In this document: piece after piece, positions 1 to 7,283 of the stretch
How positions within the stretch are numbered: position 1 is the stretch's first letter
Layout of the letters: the number at the start of each line of letters is the position of its first letter
Origin: Candidatus Zixiibacteriota bacterium
GTDB taxonomy: Bacteria; Zixibacteria; MSB-5A5; DSPP01
Assembly (NCBI GenBank): GCA_022614805.1
Contig: JAKEHY010000006.1
Coordinates: forward strand, 1-17,979
Reading direction: 5' to 3'
DNA: 17,979 bases
Notes under the pieces: generated by a model
What the model was told of the DNA's origin: nothing
Seen by the model: only the letters and a program-made list of their open reading frames with translations
Databases searched by the model: none
Position numbers and translations under genes: made by a program

Positions 1-2787
1 CAGAAGGAACGCTTTTTCCAGGAGGCCCGGGCGGCTTCGGTTTTGAACCACCCCAACATCACCACCATTCACGAAATTGACGAGCATTACGAGCAAATCT
101 TTATCGCGATGGAGTTACTGGAGGGGAAAACCTTAAAGGAGCTTATCAAAGCAGAGCCGCTGTCCATAAAGAAAGTGCTGGATATTGCCATACAGGTATG
201 CGATGGTCTTACGGCGGCGGCCGAAAAACAGGTGGTTCATCGGGACATCAAGTCGGACAATATCATTTTGACCCCCAAGATGCAGGTCAAGATTATGGAC
301 TTTGGGCTGGCCAAGCTGAAGGGAGACGTAAAGCTGACTAAAACCGGCTCCACGGTGGGGACGGCGGCCTATATGTCGCCGGAGCAAGCGACCGGGGAGG
401 AAGTGGACCACCGCTCCGACATTTTCTCCTTCGGGGTGGTGCTCTACGAGCTTCTGACCAACCATCTGCCTTTCCGCGGAGAGCATCCGAGCGGGTATAT
501 CTATTCCATTTTGAACGAAGAGCCGCCGCCGTTGGCGCGGTTTAATGATAAGGTTACGCCGGAGCTTCAAAGGATAGCATCCAAAGCGCTACAGAAAGAT
601 AAGCAGGAGCGGTATCAGCATATTGACGAATTAGCGGCCGACTTGCGGCACGAAAGGAAGAATTTGGAGTATGCCAAGTCCACCACTCTGCCCAAAGCCG
701 AAGCGGTGCATAAGCCGAAGCAAAAAATGCTCAAAATTTTGGTGCCGACTTCGATGGCCATTATTTTGGCGGCCTTATTTTTGGTCTTTAATCCGTTCAA
801 AGTGGAGGTCTCGCGCCAGCAGACTGCGGCGGCGGAAAATTCTTTGGCCGTGATGTATTTCGACAACGTGGCCGACCCGGAGGATAAAGACCGGATCATC
901 CAGATGATAACCGCCCTTTTGATTACCGACCTTTCCGAATCGCAGTATATGCAGGTGGTCAGCCGACAGCGGCTGTATGATATTTTGAAACTCCTTGGCA
1001 AGGAAGATTTAAAATCTATAGATAAAAGCGTAGCTTCTGAAGTGGCCCAAAAAGCGGGGGTGAAATGGGTTTTGACCGGAAGCATTTTGCAAACCACGCC
1101 CAATATGGTTGTGGTTGCGGACATATCGGAGGCGGCCTCCGGCAAAGTTAAAGCCACCCAGCGCATCACGGGGGAGGCGGGACAGGATATATTTGCCGTG
1201 GTGGACCGGCTTTCGGCGGAGATAAAAAAGGACTTGACTCTTCCGGCCCAAGCGGCGCAGGAACCGGACCGGCCGGTGGCAAACGTAACCACCCATTCGC
1301 CGGAAGCGTATCGTTACTACTTGGAAGGCGTGGACCAAAATGACAAGCTGTATTGGCCAGAGGCGGAGAAGAGCTTCAGGAAAGCGCTCGATTTTGATTC
1401 CACCTTTGCTATGGCCTATTACCAGTTGGCTTTTTGCCTCGACCGGCAGGACAAGCCGGAAGCGAAAACGGCCATAACGCAAGCGGTGAAATACTCCGGA
1501 AAAGTCGGCCAACTGGAGAAACACTATATAAAAAGCGAGGAAGCGCGCTTGTCCGGCAATTTTCCGCTGGCCATAAGAGAGTTGGAGAAAATAACGGTCG
1601 ACTTTCCCCAAGAGAAAGAGGCCTTTTTTCAAATAGGCACCCTTTATTCGAGAAGACTTGGACAGCACGAAAAGGCAATTGGGCCTTTGATTAAAACCAT
1701 AGAGATTGACCCGCTTTATAAAGGGGCCTATAACGTTTTGGCCTATGCTTATAATGACCTCGGGGATTTTGAGAAATCCATATGGGCAATAAATAAGTAC
1801 ATCTCGTTAGCCCCGGAAGAAGCTAATCCCTACGACACCCGCGGAGACCTGTACGGTTATAACGGCAAGATAGATGAAGCCGTTGCATCCTACCGAAAGG
1901 CCCTGGAAAAAAAGCCGGACTTTTATTGGTCTTTGATAAAGCTGGGGTATATGCACCTCTTCAAAAGGGACTACCCCCGCGCGGAAAGCTGTTTCCAAGC
2001 GCTGGCTGCCAGCGGTGAGAAAGGGATTCGCTCGGAGGGGAGGGCGCACCTGGCTCAAATTCCCGCGTATCAAGGCAAGTTCAACGAAGCCCTGCGAGTG
2101 CTGGAACAGGGGATTGCTGCCGACCAATTCGAGCGGGCGGAAGAATGGCCGCTGGGGGCCAAACACCTGCTCAAGGCGGATATCTATGTGGAAAAGAAAA
2201 ATTTAGCGCTGGCTGTGGAGGAGGTCAAAAAGTGTATGGAGAATTTTCGTAAGTCCCAACCTCGAAACATAAGCTATCTTCGGGAATTTTACGTGCTTAT
2301 TTTGGCTGAAAAAGGGGAGATTGTTAGAGCCGAAGAGGTGGCCCGAACGCTAAAGAAAGACATTGAAAAAAAGGACACCACCCGGATGGGAAATTATTGG
2401 ATGGCGGCCGGCGGGATTGAACGGGCCAAGAAAAACCTGCCGGCTGCAATCGCGCACTTCGAAAAAGCGGCCCGGGCAACCAAGGAATTCCCGGAACACT
2501 ATCTGCTTGCCAAAACCTATCTGGAAGCGGGCCGGCTGGGGGAGGCGGTGAGTGAGTTTGAAAAAATTCTTTTGCGATATGACGAAAGCCGAACCTTTGA
2601 ACTAATCTGGGTAGTGAAGGCGTATTACCTTTTGGGGCTGGCGTATGAAAAATCGGGCTGGAACCAAAAAGCGATTGAGAAATATCAGGAATTTCTCGAA
2701 ATTTGGAAGAACGCCGACCCGGGGATAGCGGAAGTGGCGGATGCCAAGGTCCGGCTGGCAAAGTTGAAACAAACGGCGTCGAAATAA
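1..2787 (+). CDS. Membrane-anchored Ser/Thr protein kinase with TolB/FlgO-like domain and TPR tail (5' partial)
   Basis: This is the C-terminal part of a Hanks-type (PknB-like) serine/threonine kinase. The frame is open from base 1, so the glycine loop and ATP-binding lysine lie outside the window, and the TTG at 43 is internal rather than a start. What is visible: the helix-C/HPNI region (about 13-57), catalytic loop HRDIKSDN (238-261), DFG (298-306), SPE in place of APE (376-384) and DHRSDIFSFG. A single hydrophobic segment lies at about 730-792. It is followed by a domain beginning NSLAVMYFDN (from about 838) that resembles the TolB/FlgO-like fold seen in many such kinases, then tandem TPR repeats from about 1300 to 2760. 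From family knowledge, the kinase is cytoplasmic and the TolB-like/TPR part lies across the membrane, probably binding other proteins. The substrate is unknown. The gene ends in TAA, 177 bp before the transporter. Confidence 0.93.
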   Translation, partial: QKERFFQEARAASVLNHPNITTIHEIDEHYEQIFIAMELLEGKTLKELIKAEPLSIKKVLDIAIQVCDGLTAAAEKQVVHRDIKSDNIILTPKMQVKIMDFGLAKLKGDVKLTKTGSTVGTAAYMSPEQATGEEVDHRSDIFSFGVVLYELLTNHLPFRGEHPSGYIYSILNEEPPPLARFNDKVTPELQRIASKALQKDKQERYQHIDELAADLRHERKNLEYAKSTTLPKAEAVHKPKQKMLKILVPTSMAIILAALFLVFNPFKVEVSRQQTAAAENSLAVMYFDNVADPEDKDRIIQMITALLITDLSESQYMQVVSRQRLYDILKLLGKEDLKSIDKSVASEVAQKAGVKWVLTGSILQTTPNMVVVADISEAASGKVKATQRITGEAGQDIFAVVDRLSAEIKKDLTLPAQAAQEPDRPVANVTTHSPEAYRYYLEGVDQNDKLYWPEAEKSFRKALDFDSTFAMAYYQLAFCLDRQDKPEAKTAITQAVKYSGKVGQLEKHYIKSEEARLSGNFPLAIRELEKITVDFPQEKEAFFQIGTLYSRRLGQHEKAIGPLIKTIEIDPLYKGAYNVLAYAYNDLGDFEKSIWAINKYISLAPEEANPYDTRGDLYGYNGKIDEAVASYRKALEKKPDFYWSLIKLGYMHLFKRDYPRAESCFQALAASGEKGIRSEGRAHLAQIPAYQGKFNEALRVLEQGIAADQFERAEEWPLGAKHLLKADIYVEKKNLALAVEEVKKCMENFRKSQPRNISYLREFYVLILAEKGEIVRAEEVARTLKKDIEKKDTTRMGNYWMAAGGIERAKKNLPAAIAHFEKAARATKEFPEHYLLAKTYLEAGRLGEAVSEFEKILLRYDESRTFELIWVVKAYYLLGLAYEKSGWNQKAIEKYQEFLEIWKNADPGIAEVADAKVRLAKLKQTASK

Positions 2788-2795
2788 AGTTGTGG

Positions 2796-2822
2796 CGCAG
2801 GTTATGCCTTATCTAACCTGCG
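2796..2822. repeat. Perfect 9-bp inverted repeat, possible weak terminator
   Basis: CGCAGGTTA (2796-2804) and TAACCTGCG (2814-2822) form a perfect hairpin with a 9-nt loop, starting 8 bases after the kinase stop. No T-run follows, so it is a poor classical terminator. It may protect the transcript end or be half of a REP-like pair with the hairpin at 2843-2878, since both begin with CGCAGG. Confidence 0.6.
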
Positions 2823-2842
2823 TTCATTATCAAACAAAAACG

Positions 2843-2878
2843 CAGGATACGCTCCGCTTTTTGCGGAACTTTATCCTG
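2843..2878. repeat. Nested inverted repeat (REP-like or terminator-like hairpin)
   Basis: The outer arms are CAGGATA (2843-2849) and TATCCTG (2872-2878). The inner arms TCCGC (2853-2857) and GCGGA (2863-2867) enclose a five-T loop. It stands 20 bases after the first hairpin and shares the CGCAGG opening. The two together could be the kinase transcript end or a dispersed intergenic repeat; one copy in this window cannot decide. Confidence 0.55.
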
Positions 2879-2900
2879 TGCTACCACATGAAATAAAAGC

Positions 2901-2929
2901 TTGACATACATCCCTACCTCGGGTAGTTT
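2901..2929 (+). promoter_or_regulatory. Sigma-70-type promoter for the OPT transporter, with overlapping inverted repeat
   Basis: A consensus -35 TTGACA (2901-2906) is followed after 17 bp by a weak -10 TAGTTT (2924-2929; matches at the key T, A and final T). The inverted repeat CTACC-tcg-GGTAG (2914-2926) covers the spacer and the first part of the -10, where a repressor could sit. The transporter start codon is 36 bases downstream of the -10. Confidence 0.5.
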
Positions 2930-2964
2930 TTGGCCACCTTGCACTTAAAAAACGGGAGGAGATA

Positions 2965-4887
2965 GTGGCGGCTGACACCAAGAAGGACAGCGAGTTCAAG
3001 CCCTACGTTCCGCACACCCAAAACATTCCGGAATTTACTTTACGCGCCGTAATCGTCGGCTCGGCTTTGGCTTTGGTCTTCGGCGTGGCCAACGCCTATC
3101 TGGGATTGAAGGTGGGGATGACCGTTTCCGCCTCCATACCGGCGGCGGTGATGTCGATGGCCATTCTGCGTGGCGTTTTGAAAAACGGCACCATTCTGGA
3201 AAACAACATCGCCCAGACCATCGGCTCCTCCGGGGAATCGTTGGCGGCCGGGGTGATTTTCACCATACCGGCCTTTTTAATCTGGCAGGCCACCGTCCCC
3301 GGTTTCAATTTCACCATCGCCAACTGGCAGGTGATTTTGCTTTCCATTTTGGGCGGCTTTTTGGGGATTCTTTTCATGATTCCCCTGCGGCGGGGCCTGA
3401 TTGTCAAGGAACACAAAACCCTCCCCTTTCCGGAGGGAACCGCTTGCGCCGAGATTTTAGTGGCGGGTGATGAAGGGGGCTCCAAAGCCAAAACGGTTTT
3501 TACCGGGATTGGGATCGGGGCTTTGTATAAGACGTTGATGTCCGGCTTCAAGCTCTGGCCGGAGCGGTTCGAACTCACTCCCCGATTTTTCCCCGGCTCG
3601 CAGATGGGGATTGAAGCCACCCCGGCTTTGATGGGGGTGGGGTTCATCATCGGCCCAAAAATTGCCTTGCTGCTTTTCTCGGGGGCCATCATTGGGTATT
3701 TGGGAATCGGGCCGCTTATCGCCTTCATCGGGAACTTTATGACCGCCCCCCTGCCGCCAGCAACGGAGCCGATTTCCCAGCTTTCGCCTGGCGATTTGCG
3801 CACCTACTACGTTCGCTACGTCGGCATCGGCGCCGTGGCGATGGGGGGATTCATTTCCTTGATGCGCTTTCTGCCGACCATTATTTCCTCCTTCAAACAA
3901 GTGACGGCGGGGATGGGAGAGGCCGCCACGGCAAAAATCCGCACGGATGAGGACTTGCCCACCAAGCTGGTCTGGGGTGGGGCGTTTTTGATTGCCCTGG
4001 CCATCTATCTTATGCCCAAAACCGAAATCAGCTTGCTGGGGGCGCTCTTGGCCGTTCTGTTCGGCTTCTTTTTCGTGACCGTCTCCTCTCGGATGGTGGG
4101 CATAGTCGGCTCCTCCTCTCTGCCGATTTCCGGGATGACCATCGGGACGCTCATCGTGGTCTCCGTGATTTTGCTTTCCTCCGGGGTGACCGGAACGGTG
4201 GGGATGGTGGCCTCGATGATGGTCGGCTCGGTGGTCTGCATCGCCGTCTCAATGGCCGGCGACGCCTCCCAGGACTTAAAGACCGGTTTCTTGGTGGGGG
4301 CCACTCCCAAGCGCCAGCAATTGGCCGAATTCCTCGGCGTATTGATTCCGGCTCTGGTGATGGGCTGGGTGATAATGTTTTTGAACAAAACCTACGGTTT
4401 TACCGGCCCCACCGCTCTGGAAGCCCCCCAGGCCAACGCGATGGCGGCCGTGGTGCAGGGAGTCATGACCGGGGTGCTTCCCTGGGCCTTTATCGTCACC
4501 GGGCTTATCATCGGGCTTTCGATTGAGCTTTTGGGCATCCACGCCCTGCCGGTCGCCATCGGCCTGTACCTGCCGCCGGAGCTTTCCACCCCCATCGTTG
4601 CCGGCAGTCTGATTTTCTGGGCCGTTAACCGGTTCTCCTCCTCGGAGGCCATACCGGCCCGCACGGAGAAGGGGATTTTGTTCGGCTCCGGGATGGTGGC
4701 GGGGGATGCCTTGGTGGGAGTGGCGCTTTCGATTTTGGTGGGAACCATCGCCAGCTATGCCGCCTATTTCACCGCGACGGACCGGGCCAGCGCCTGGGCG
4801 GGAGCGGCCTTCGGCAATTGGTTTACGCTCTCTTTCTTCACCCTGCTCGGATTGGGCTATCTCCGGTACATCTGGAAGAAAAAGTGA
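2965..4887 (+). CDS. OPT-family oligopeptide transporter
   Basis: Multi-pass inner-membrane transporter of the OPT/YSL family (bacterial oligopeptide branch, TIGR00733 type), expected to import small peptides or metal chelates by proton symport. The 640 residues fit the family. The hallmark N-terminal stretch with NAYLGLKVGMTVSASIPA lies at about residues 43-60, and hydrophobic helices continue to the C-terminal LGYLRYIWKKK. Other family-like segments are the FPEGTACAEIL motif and the GTIGSS-like glycine/serine loops. The GTG start at 2965 is supported by GGGAGGAG (2954-2961) at correct spacing; no ATG lies close by. The promoter is at 2901-2929. The stop TGA overlaps the GTG start of the next gene, so the two are coupled. 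The substrate cannot be told from sequence alone. Confidence 0.92.
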   Translation: MAADTKKDSEFKPYVPHTQNIPEFTLRAVIVGSALALVFGVANAYLGLKVGMTVSASIPAAVMSMAILRGVLKNGTILENNIAQTIGSSGESLAAGVIFTIPAFLIWQATVPGFNFTIANWQVILLSILGGFLGILFMIPLRRGLIVKEHKTLPFPEGTACAEILVAGDEGGSKAKTVFTGIGIGALYKTLMSGFKLWPERFELTPRFFPGSQMGIEATPALMGVGFIIGPKIALLLFSGAIIGYLGIGPLIAFIGNFMTAPLPPATEPISQLSPGDLRTYYVRYVGIGAVAMGGFISLMRFLPTIISSFKQVTAGMGEAATAKIRTDEDLPTKLVWGGAFLIALAIYLMPKTEISLLGALLAVLFGFFFVTVSSRMVGIVGSSSLPISGMTIGTLIVVSVILLSSGVTGTVGMVASMMVGSVVCIAVSMAGDASQDLKTGFLVGATPKRQQLAEFLGVLIPALVMGWVIMFLNKTYGFTGPTALEAPQANAMAAVVQGVMTGVLPWAFIVTGLIIGLSIELLGIHALPVAIGLYLPPELSTPIVAGSLIFWAVNRFSSSEAIPARTEKGILFGSGMVAGDALVGVALSILVGTIASYAAYFTATDRASAWAGAAFGNWFTLSFFTLLGLGYLRYIWKKK

Positions 4888-5369
4888 CCCGATTTGCCCC
4901 TGTTCAGCCCCCAAGCGTGACCGAAGTGCCCGCCGGAGAAGAAGCTTCTGGACTTTCGGCCCCCGAGCTTCTGCATCTATTTATGGCCGATTTGCAAACG
5001 CTTAAAACCGAAAACCTGTCCAAATGGTTTGACGAAGAAAGCGAGCTTTGCCTGCCTCCCTGCGAGTCGGCCCGGGGGGCGCGCAAAATACTGACCATTT
5101 TTGGCCTGATTTTCCGGCGCTATCGGGAGCTTTCCTGGGAGGTTCAGACCGTGTATCCGGCGGGGGAACGGAAGCTCGTTTATCAGACCGAATCGCGCGG
5201 GACCTTTGCCGACGGCCGCCCGTACGCCAACGGCATCCTGACGGTCATCGAGTTTTCCCCCGAGGGGAAAATCCGCTTCCTTTCCGATTACTTCAAGGAT
5301 ACGGCCATTTTCGGCCGGCCGCTGTCCGCCTCGAACCGAACCGGCCAAAGACCGGTTTCCGACCGGTAA
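4884..5369 (+). CDS. Small NTF2/SnoaL-like protein coupled to the transporter
   Basis: About 161 residues, resembling the NTF2-like/SnoaL cone fold: an N-terminal helix pair (ELLHLFMADLQTLKTENLSK), a core beginning WFDEESELCLPP, then strands with ARGARKILTIFGL, and the C-terminal FSPEGKIRFLSDYFKD typical of SnoaL-like proteins. Members are ligand-binding proteins or small enzymes (isomerase, cyclase, limonene-epoxide-hydrolase type); no function is assigned. The GTG at 4884 overlaps the transporter stop as GTGA, with GGAAG at 4874-4878 five bases upstream. The frame is open further upstream to 4818, but that would lie inside the transporter. A second in-frame GTG at 4917 is an alternative. 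Coupling to an OPT transporter suggests a role in handling the imported substrate; this is inference from position. The last 20 residues look like a disordered tail. Confidence 0.75.
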   Translation: MTRFAPVQPPSVTEVPAGEEASGLSAPELLHLFMADLQTLKTENLSKWFDEESELCLPPCESARGARKILTIFGLIFRRYRELSWEVQTVYPAGERKLVYQTESRGTFADGRPYANGILTVIEFSPEGKIRFLSDYFKDTAIFGRPLSASNRTGQRPVSDR

Positions 5370-5385
5370 ACGCCCATCTTCAACG

Positions 5386-5456
5386 GGGAAAAGGGCCAAA
5401 AAGCCGGTTTTCCCTCTAAAAAAGCTCTTTTTCCGAGGGAAAATCAAAGATTTTCC
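5386..5456 (+). promoter_or_regulatory. Chain of mutually exclusive inverted repeats before the SWIB gene
   Basis: Four arms overlap in pairing. A is GGGAAAA (5386-5392). B is TTTTCCCTC (5408-5416). C is GAGGGAAAATC (5435-5445). D is GATTTTCC (5449-5456). A pairs with B (7 bp, with inner GGC/GCC), B with C (9 bp, with inner A-run/T-run) and C with D (8 bp, 3-nt loop). A can also pair with D. Only one or two can form at once, as in attenuators and riboswitches. The same DNA could instead be an operator array, since it lies just upstream of a TTGACA. Confidence 0.5.
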
Positions 5457-5485
5457 TTGACAAAACCGGTTTTTCATAGGAGATT
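5457..5485 (+). promoter_or_regulatory. Candidate promoter for the SWIB gene
   Basis: A perfect -35 TTGACA (5457-5462) is followed after 17 bp by a weak -10 GAGATT (5480-5485; matches at A2, A4 and T6). The 12-bp palindrome AAAACCGGTTTT (5462-5473) lies in the spacer and touches the -35. Together these suggest a regulated promoter, though the -10 is unconvincing. Confidence 0.35.
5462..5473. repeat. Perfect 12-bp palindrome, possible operator
   Basis: AAAACCGGTTTT is fully self-complementary and sits between the candidate -35 and -10 of the SWIB promoter. Its CCGGTTT core recurs nearby at about 5353 and 5404. It is a candidate repressor site; no regulator is identified. Confidence 0.45.
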
Positions 5486-5530
5486 CTCTCCCGGTGAAAC
5501 CAAAACCACCAAACAAAAGGAGGAGGTATA

Positions 5531-5794
5531 ATGGCAACAAAACGTAAACCCAACGCCGCTTTTATGAAGCCGGTTCAGCCGGATACGCTTCTGGGTGCGG
5601 TAGTCGGCACCAAAGCAATGCCGCGTACCGAGGTGACCAAGAAAATCTGGGCCTACATCAAAAGAAACGGCCTGCAGGACAAAAAGAACAAGCGGATGAT
5701 TAACGCCGACGACAAGCTGAAGGCGGTATTCGGCGGCAAAAGGCAGGTCAATATGTTCGAGATGACCAAGCTGGTGAGCAAGCACTTGAAATAG
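5531..5794 (+). CDS. SWIB/MDM2-domain protein
   Basis: An 87-residue protein made almost wholly of a SWIB/MDM2 domain (BAF60b type). Visible family features are MKPVQPDTLLGAVVG at about residues 12-26, MPRTEVTKKIWAYIK at about 30-44, the NGLQDKKNKRMINAD core, then a KLKAVFGG turn and a C-terminal FEMTKLVSKHL helix. In eukaryotes the domain mediates protein contacts in chromatin complexes. In chlamydiae and some other bacteria it occurs alone or fused to topoisomerase I and is thought to act in nucleoid organisation. The protein is strongly basic, which fits a DNA-associated role (inference). The start is clear: ATG with AGGAGG (5521-5526) four bases upstream. The gene stands alone between the inverted-repeat leader and its own terminator. 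Confidence 0.9.
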   Translation: MATKRKPNAAFMKPVQPDTLLGAVVGTKAMPRTEVTKKIWAYIKRNGLQDKKNKRMINADDKLKAVFGGKRQVNMFEMTKLVSKHLK

Positions 5795-5825
5795 ACGCGG
5801 AAAGTTTGTAAGCGTTAGTGAAGAG

Positions 5826-5857
5826 AAGGCGCCCCGACCAGTCTGGGCGCCTTTTTT
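5826..5857 (+). terminator. Rho-independent terminator of the SWIB gene
   Basis: The stem AAGGCGCCC (5826-5834) pairs perfectly with GGGCGCCTT (5845-5853) around a 10-nt loop, followed by a T-run to 5857. It lies about 30 bases after the SWIB stop. Confidence 0.9.
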
Positions 5858-5860
5858 ATT

Positions 5861-5889
5861 TCAACCGACGGCCAATGAACGTATATTAT
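5861..5889 (+). promoter_or_regulatory. Candidate promoter for the secreted LVIVD protein
   Basis: The -10 TATTAT (5884-5889; five of six matches) lies 17 bp after a weak -35 TCAACC (5861-5866). The expected transcript start is only a few bases before the strong AAGGAGG (5898-5904), giving a very short leader. It sits directly after the SWIB terminator. Confidence 0.45.
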
Positions 5890-5909
5890 ACGGCTGGAAG
5901 GAGGCCGAC

Positions 5910-7226
5910 ATGATAAAGCGAACGTTGGGAAAAATCGCCCCGCTGTTTTCAATATTGATTCTCATTTTGACCGGGGCGGAAACCGCACCGGCCGCCCAGT
6001 ACCGTTTTTGGCTGCACGATAAAATCCGGTTTCCCTATACCATTTATGGCAGCGACACCACCGGCGGCAGCGACTGCTGGGGCTGGACGGCGCCGGACGG
6101 CACAGAGTACGCCATTATGGGGGTGCGGGACGGCATCGCCATCGTAAACGCCCAAACGATGGAAGTGAAGGCGGTCGTTCCCGGCCCGCAGACGCCCGCT
6201 TCCTACTACTGGCGGGATGTGGAGACCTACCAGCACTATGCCTATGCCGTTTCGGAACTGTCCGGAACCAACCAGGGCTTATCGGTGATTGATTTACAAT
6301 ATCTGCCCGACAGCGTTCATTTTGTGGGGAGTTTCCCGACCAATTTAAGCGGGAACTACACCGCCCACACCATCGCGATTGACACGGCCAAAGGGTTTGC
6401 CTATTGCGAGAGAAACGGCGGCCTCGGCCAGCCGATAGTGATATTAAGTTTGGCCAACCCCGAGGCCCCTGTTTTTGTCGGCAGTTTTGGCCCGTCCACC
6501 GGGCAGTCGATTCATGATATGTACGCCCGCAACGACACGGTTTTCGTGGCGGAGGGGTGGGATGCCTCCTCTGTGGGGAGCTGGTCGGTTTGGGACTGTG
6601 CCAACAAGGTTAGTCCGGCTTTGATTACCCGGGTTTTTTTCCCCGGCGCCGGCTACGTCCACTCCACTTGGCCCACGGAAGACCGAAACTGGTTGTTGAC
6701 CACAGAAGAGATACCGGCCGGCAAGACGATGAAACTCTGGGATATCGCCGATTTGGGTAATATCGATATGCGCGGCCAGTATATCGGCGCGGCGCAGATT
6801 CCCCACAACGTCTATCCCAAGGGGAATCTGGTTTTCGTTTCTCATTACGAGGCGGGGGTTACGGTGGTGGATATTTCCAACCGGGATACTTTAGTGGAAG
6901 TGGCCCGCTACGACACCTACCCGGCCTCGGACCTCCCCAACTACCGCGGGTGCTGGTCGGCTTATCCTTACACCTCCACCGGCTTTGTGTATGCTTCCAA
7001 TCTGGACGGTTGGCTTTTTGTTCTGCGCTTTGGGCTACGCGGGGACTTGAACTTTGATATGACCCTGACGGCTGCCGACATCGTTTTAACGCTCAACTGC
7101 GCCTTTCAGGGCATCGGCGACTGCCCGTTGGAGATAGCCGACGGCAACTGCGACGGAGGATTAAGCGGGGCGGATATTGTTTTGCTTCTGAAAGCGGTCT
7201 TTTTGGAAGAACCGTTCCCCTGTTAA
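5910..7226 (+). CDS. Secreted choice-of-anchor-B (LVIVD-repeat) protein with dockerin-like tail
   Basis: A 438-residue exported protein. The signal peptide is at residues 1-29 (KR start, hydrophobic core SILILILT, APAA cleavage region). The body from about residue 31 to 375 resembles the choice-of-anchor-B/LVIVD beta-propeller family. Examples are GSDCWGWTAPDGTEYAIMG, the repeated 'GIAIVNAQ', 'GLSVIDLQ', 'GVTVVDIS' units and the HDMYARNDTVFVAEGW stretch. The last 61 residues form a dockerin-type pair of calcium loops: D379-x-N381-x-D383 ending at D390, and D411-x-N413-x-D415-G ending at D422. Each is followed by a hydrophobic helix. No T9SS-type domain is present, unlike the exported proteins encoded opposite. 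From family knowledge it is a surface or secreted protein, possibly docked to a cohesin; no enzymatic function is predicted. The ATG at 5910 has AAGGAGG five bases upstream. Confidence 0.87.
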   Translation: MIKRTLGKIAPLFSILILILTGAETAPAAQYRFWLHDKIRFPYTIYGSDTTGGSDCWGWTAPDGTEYAIMGVRDGIAIVNAQTMEVKAVVPGPQTPASYYWRDVETYQHYAYAVSELSGTNQGLSVIDLQYLPDSVHFVGSFPTNLSGNYTAHTIAIDTAKGFAYCERNGGLGQPIVILSLANPEAPVFVGSFGPSTGQSIHDMYARNDTVFVAEGWDASSVGSWSVWDCANKVSPALITRVFFPGAGYVHSTWPTEDRNWLLTTEEIPAGKTMKLWDIADLGNIDMRGQYIGAAQIPHNVYPKGNLVFVSHYEAGVTVVDISNRDTLVEVARYDTYPASDLPNYRGCWSAYPYTSTGFVYASNLDGWLFVLRFGLRGDLNFDMTLTAADIVLTLNCAFQGIGDCPLEIADGNCDGGLSGADIVLLLKAVFLEEPFPC

Positions 7227-7239
7227 ACAATTCAGCATA

Positions 7240-7268
7240 AAAAAGCCCCGCCGAAAGCGGGGCTTTTT
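7240..7268. terminator. Bidirectional Rho-independent terminator
   Basis: AAAAAGCCCCGC (7240-7251) pairs perfectly over 12 bp with GCGGGGCTTTTT (7257-7268) around a five-base loop. Both strands present a GC-rich stem followed by a T-run. It serves the convergent plus-strand LVIVD gene (stop at 7226) and the minus-strand operon (stop at 7284). Confidence 0.95.
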
Positions 7269-7283
7269 CTTTGTGGCCTTCAG

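Noticed and set aside
4818-4883. A longer start for the NTF2-like gene
   Set aside because: The extension lies inside the end of the transporter, and its residues look like out-of-frame membrane-helix coding. GTGA coupling at 4884 explains the start better.
5870-5895. A dif-like sequence near TATATTAT
   Set aside because: Only the central A/T stretch resembles a dif core; the flanking Xer arms do not. It is better read as the -10 of the LVIVD gene promoter.
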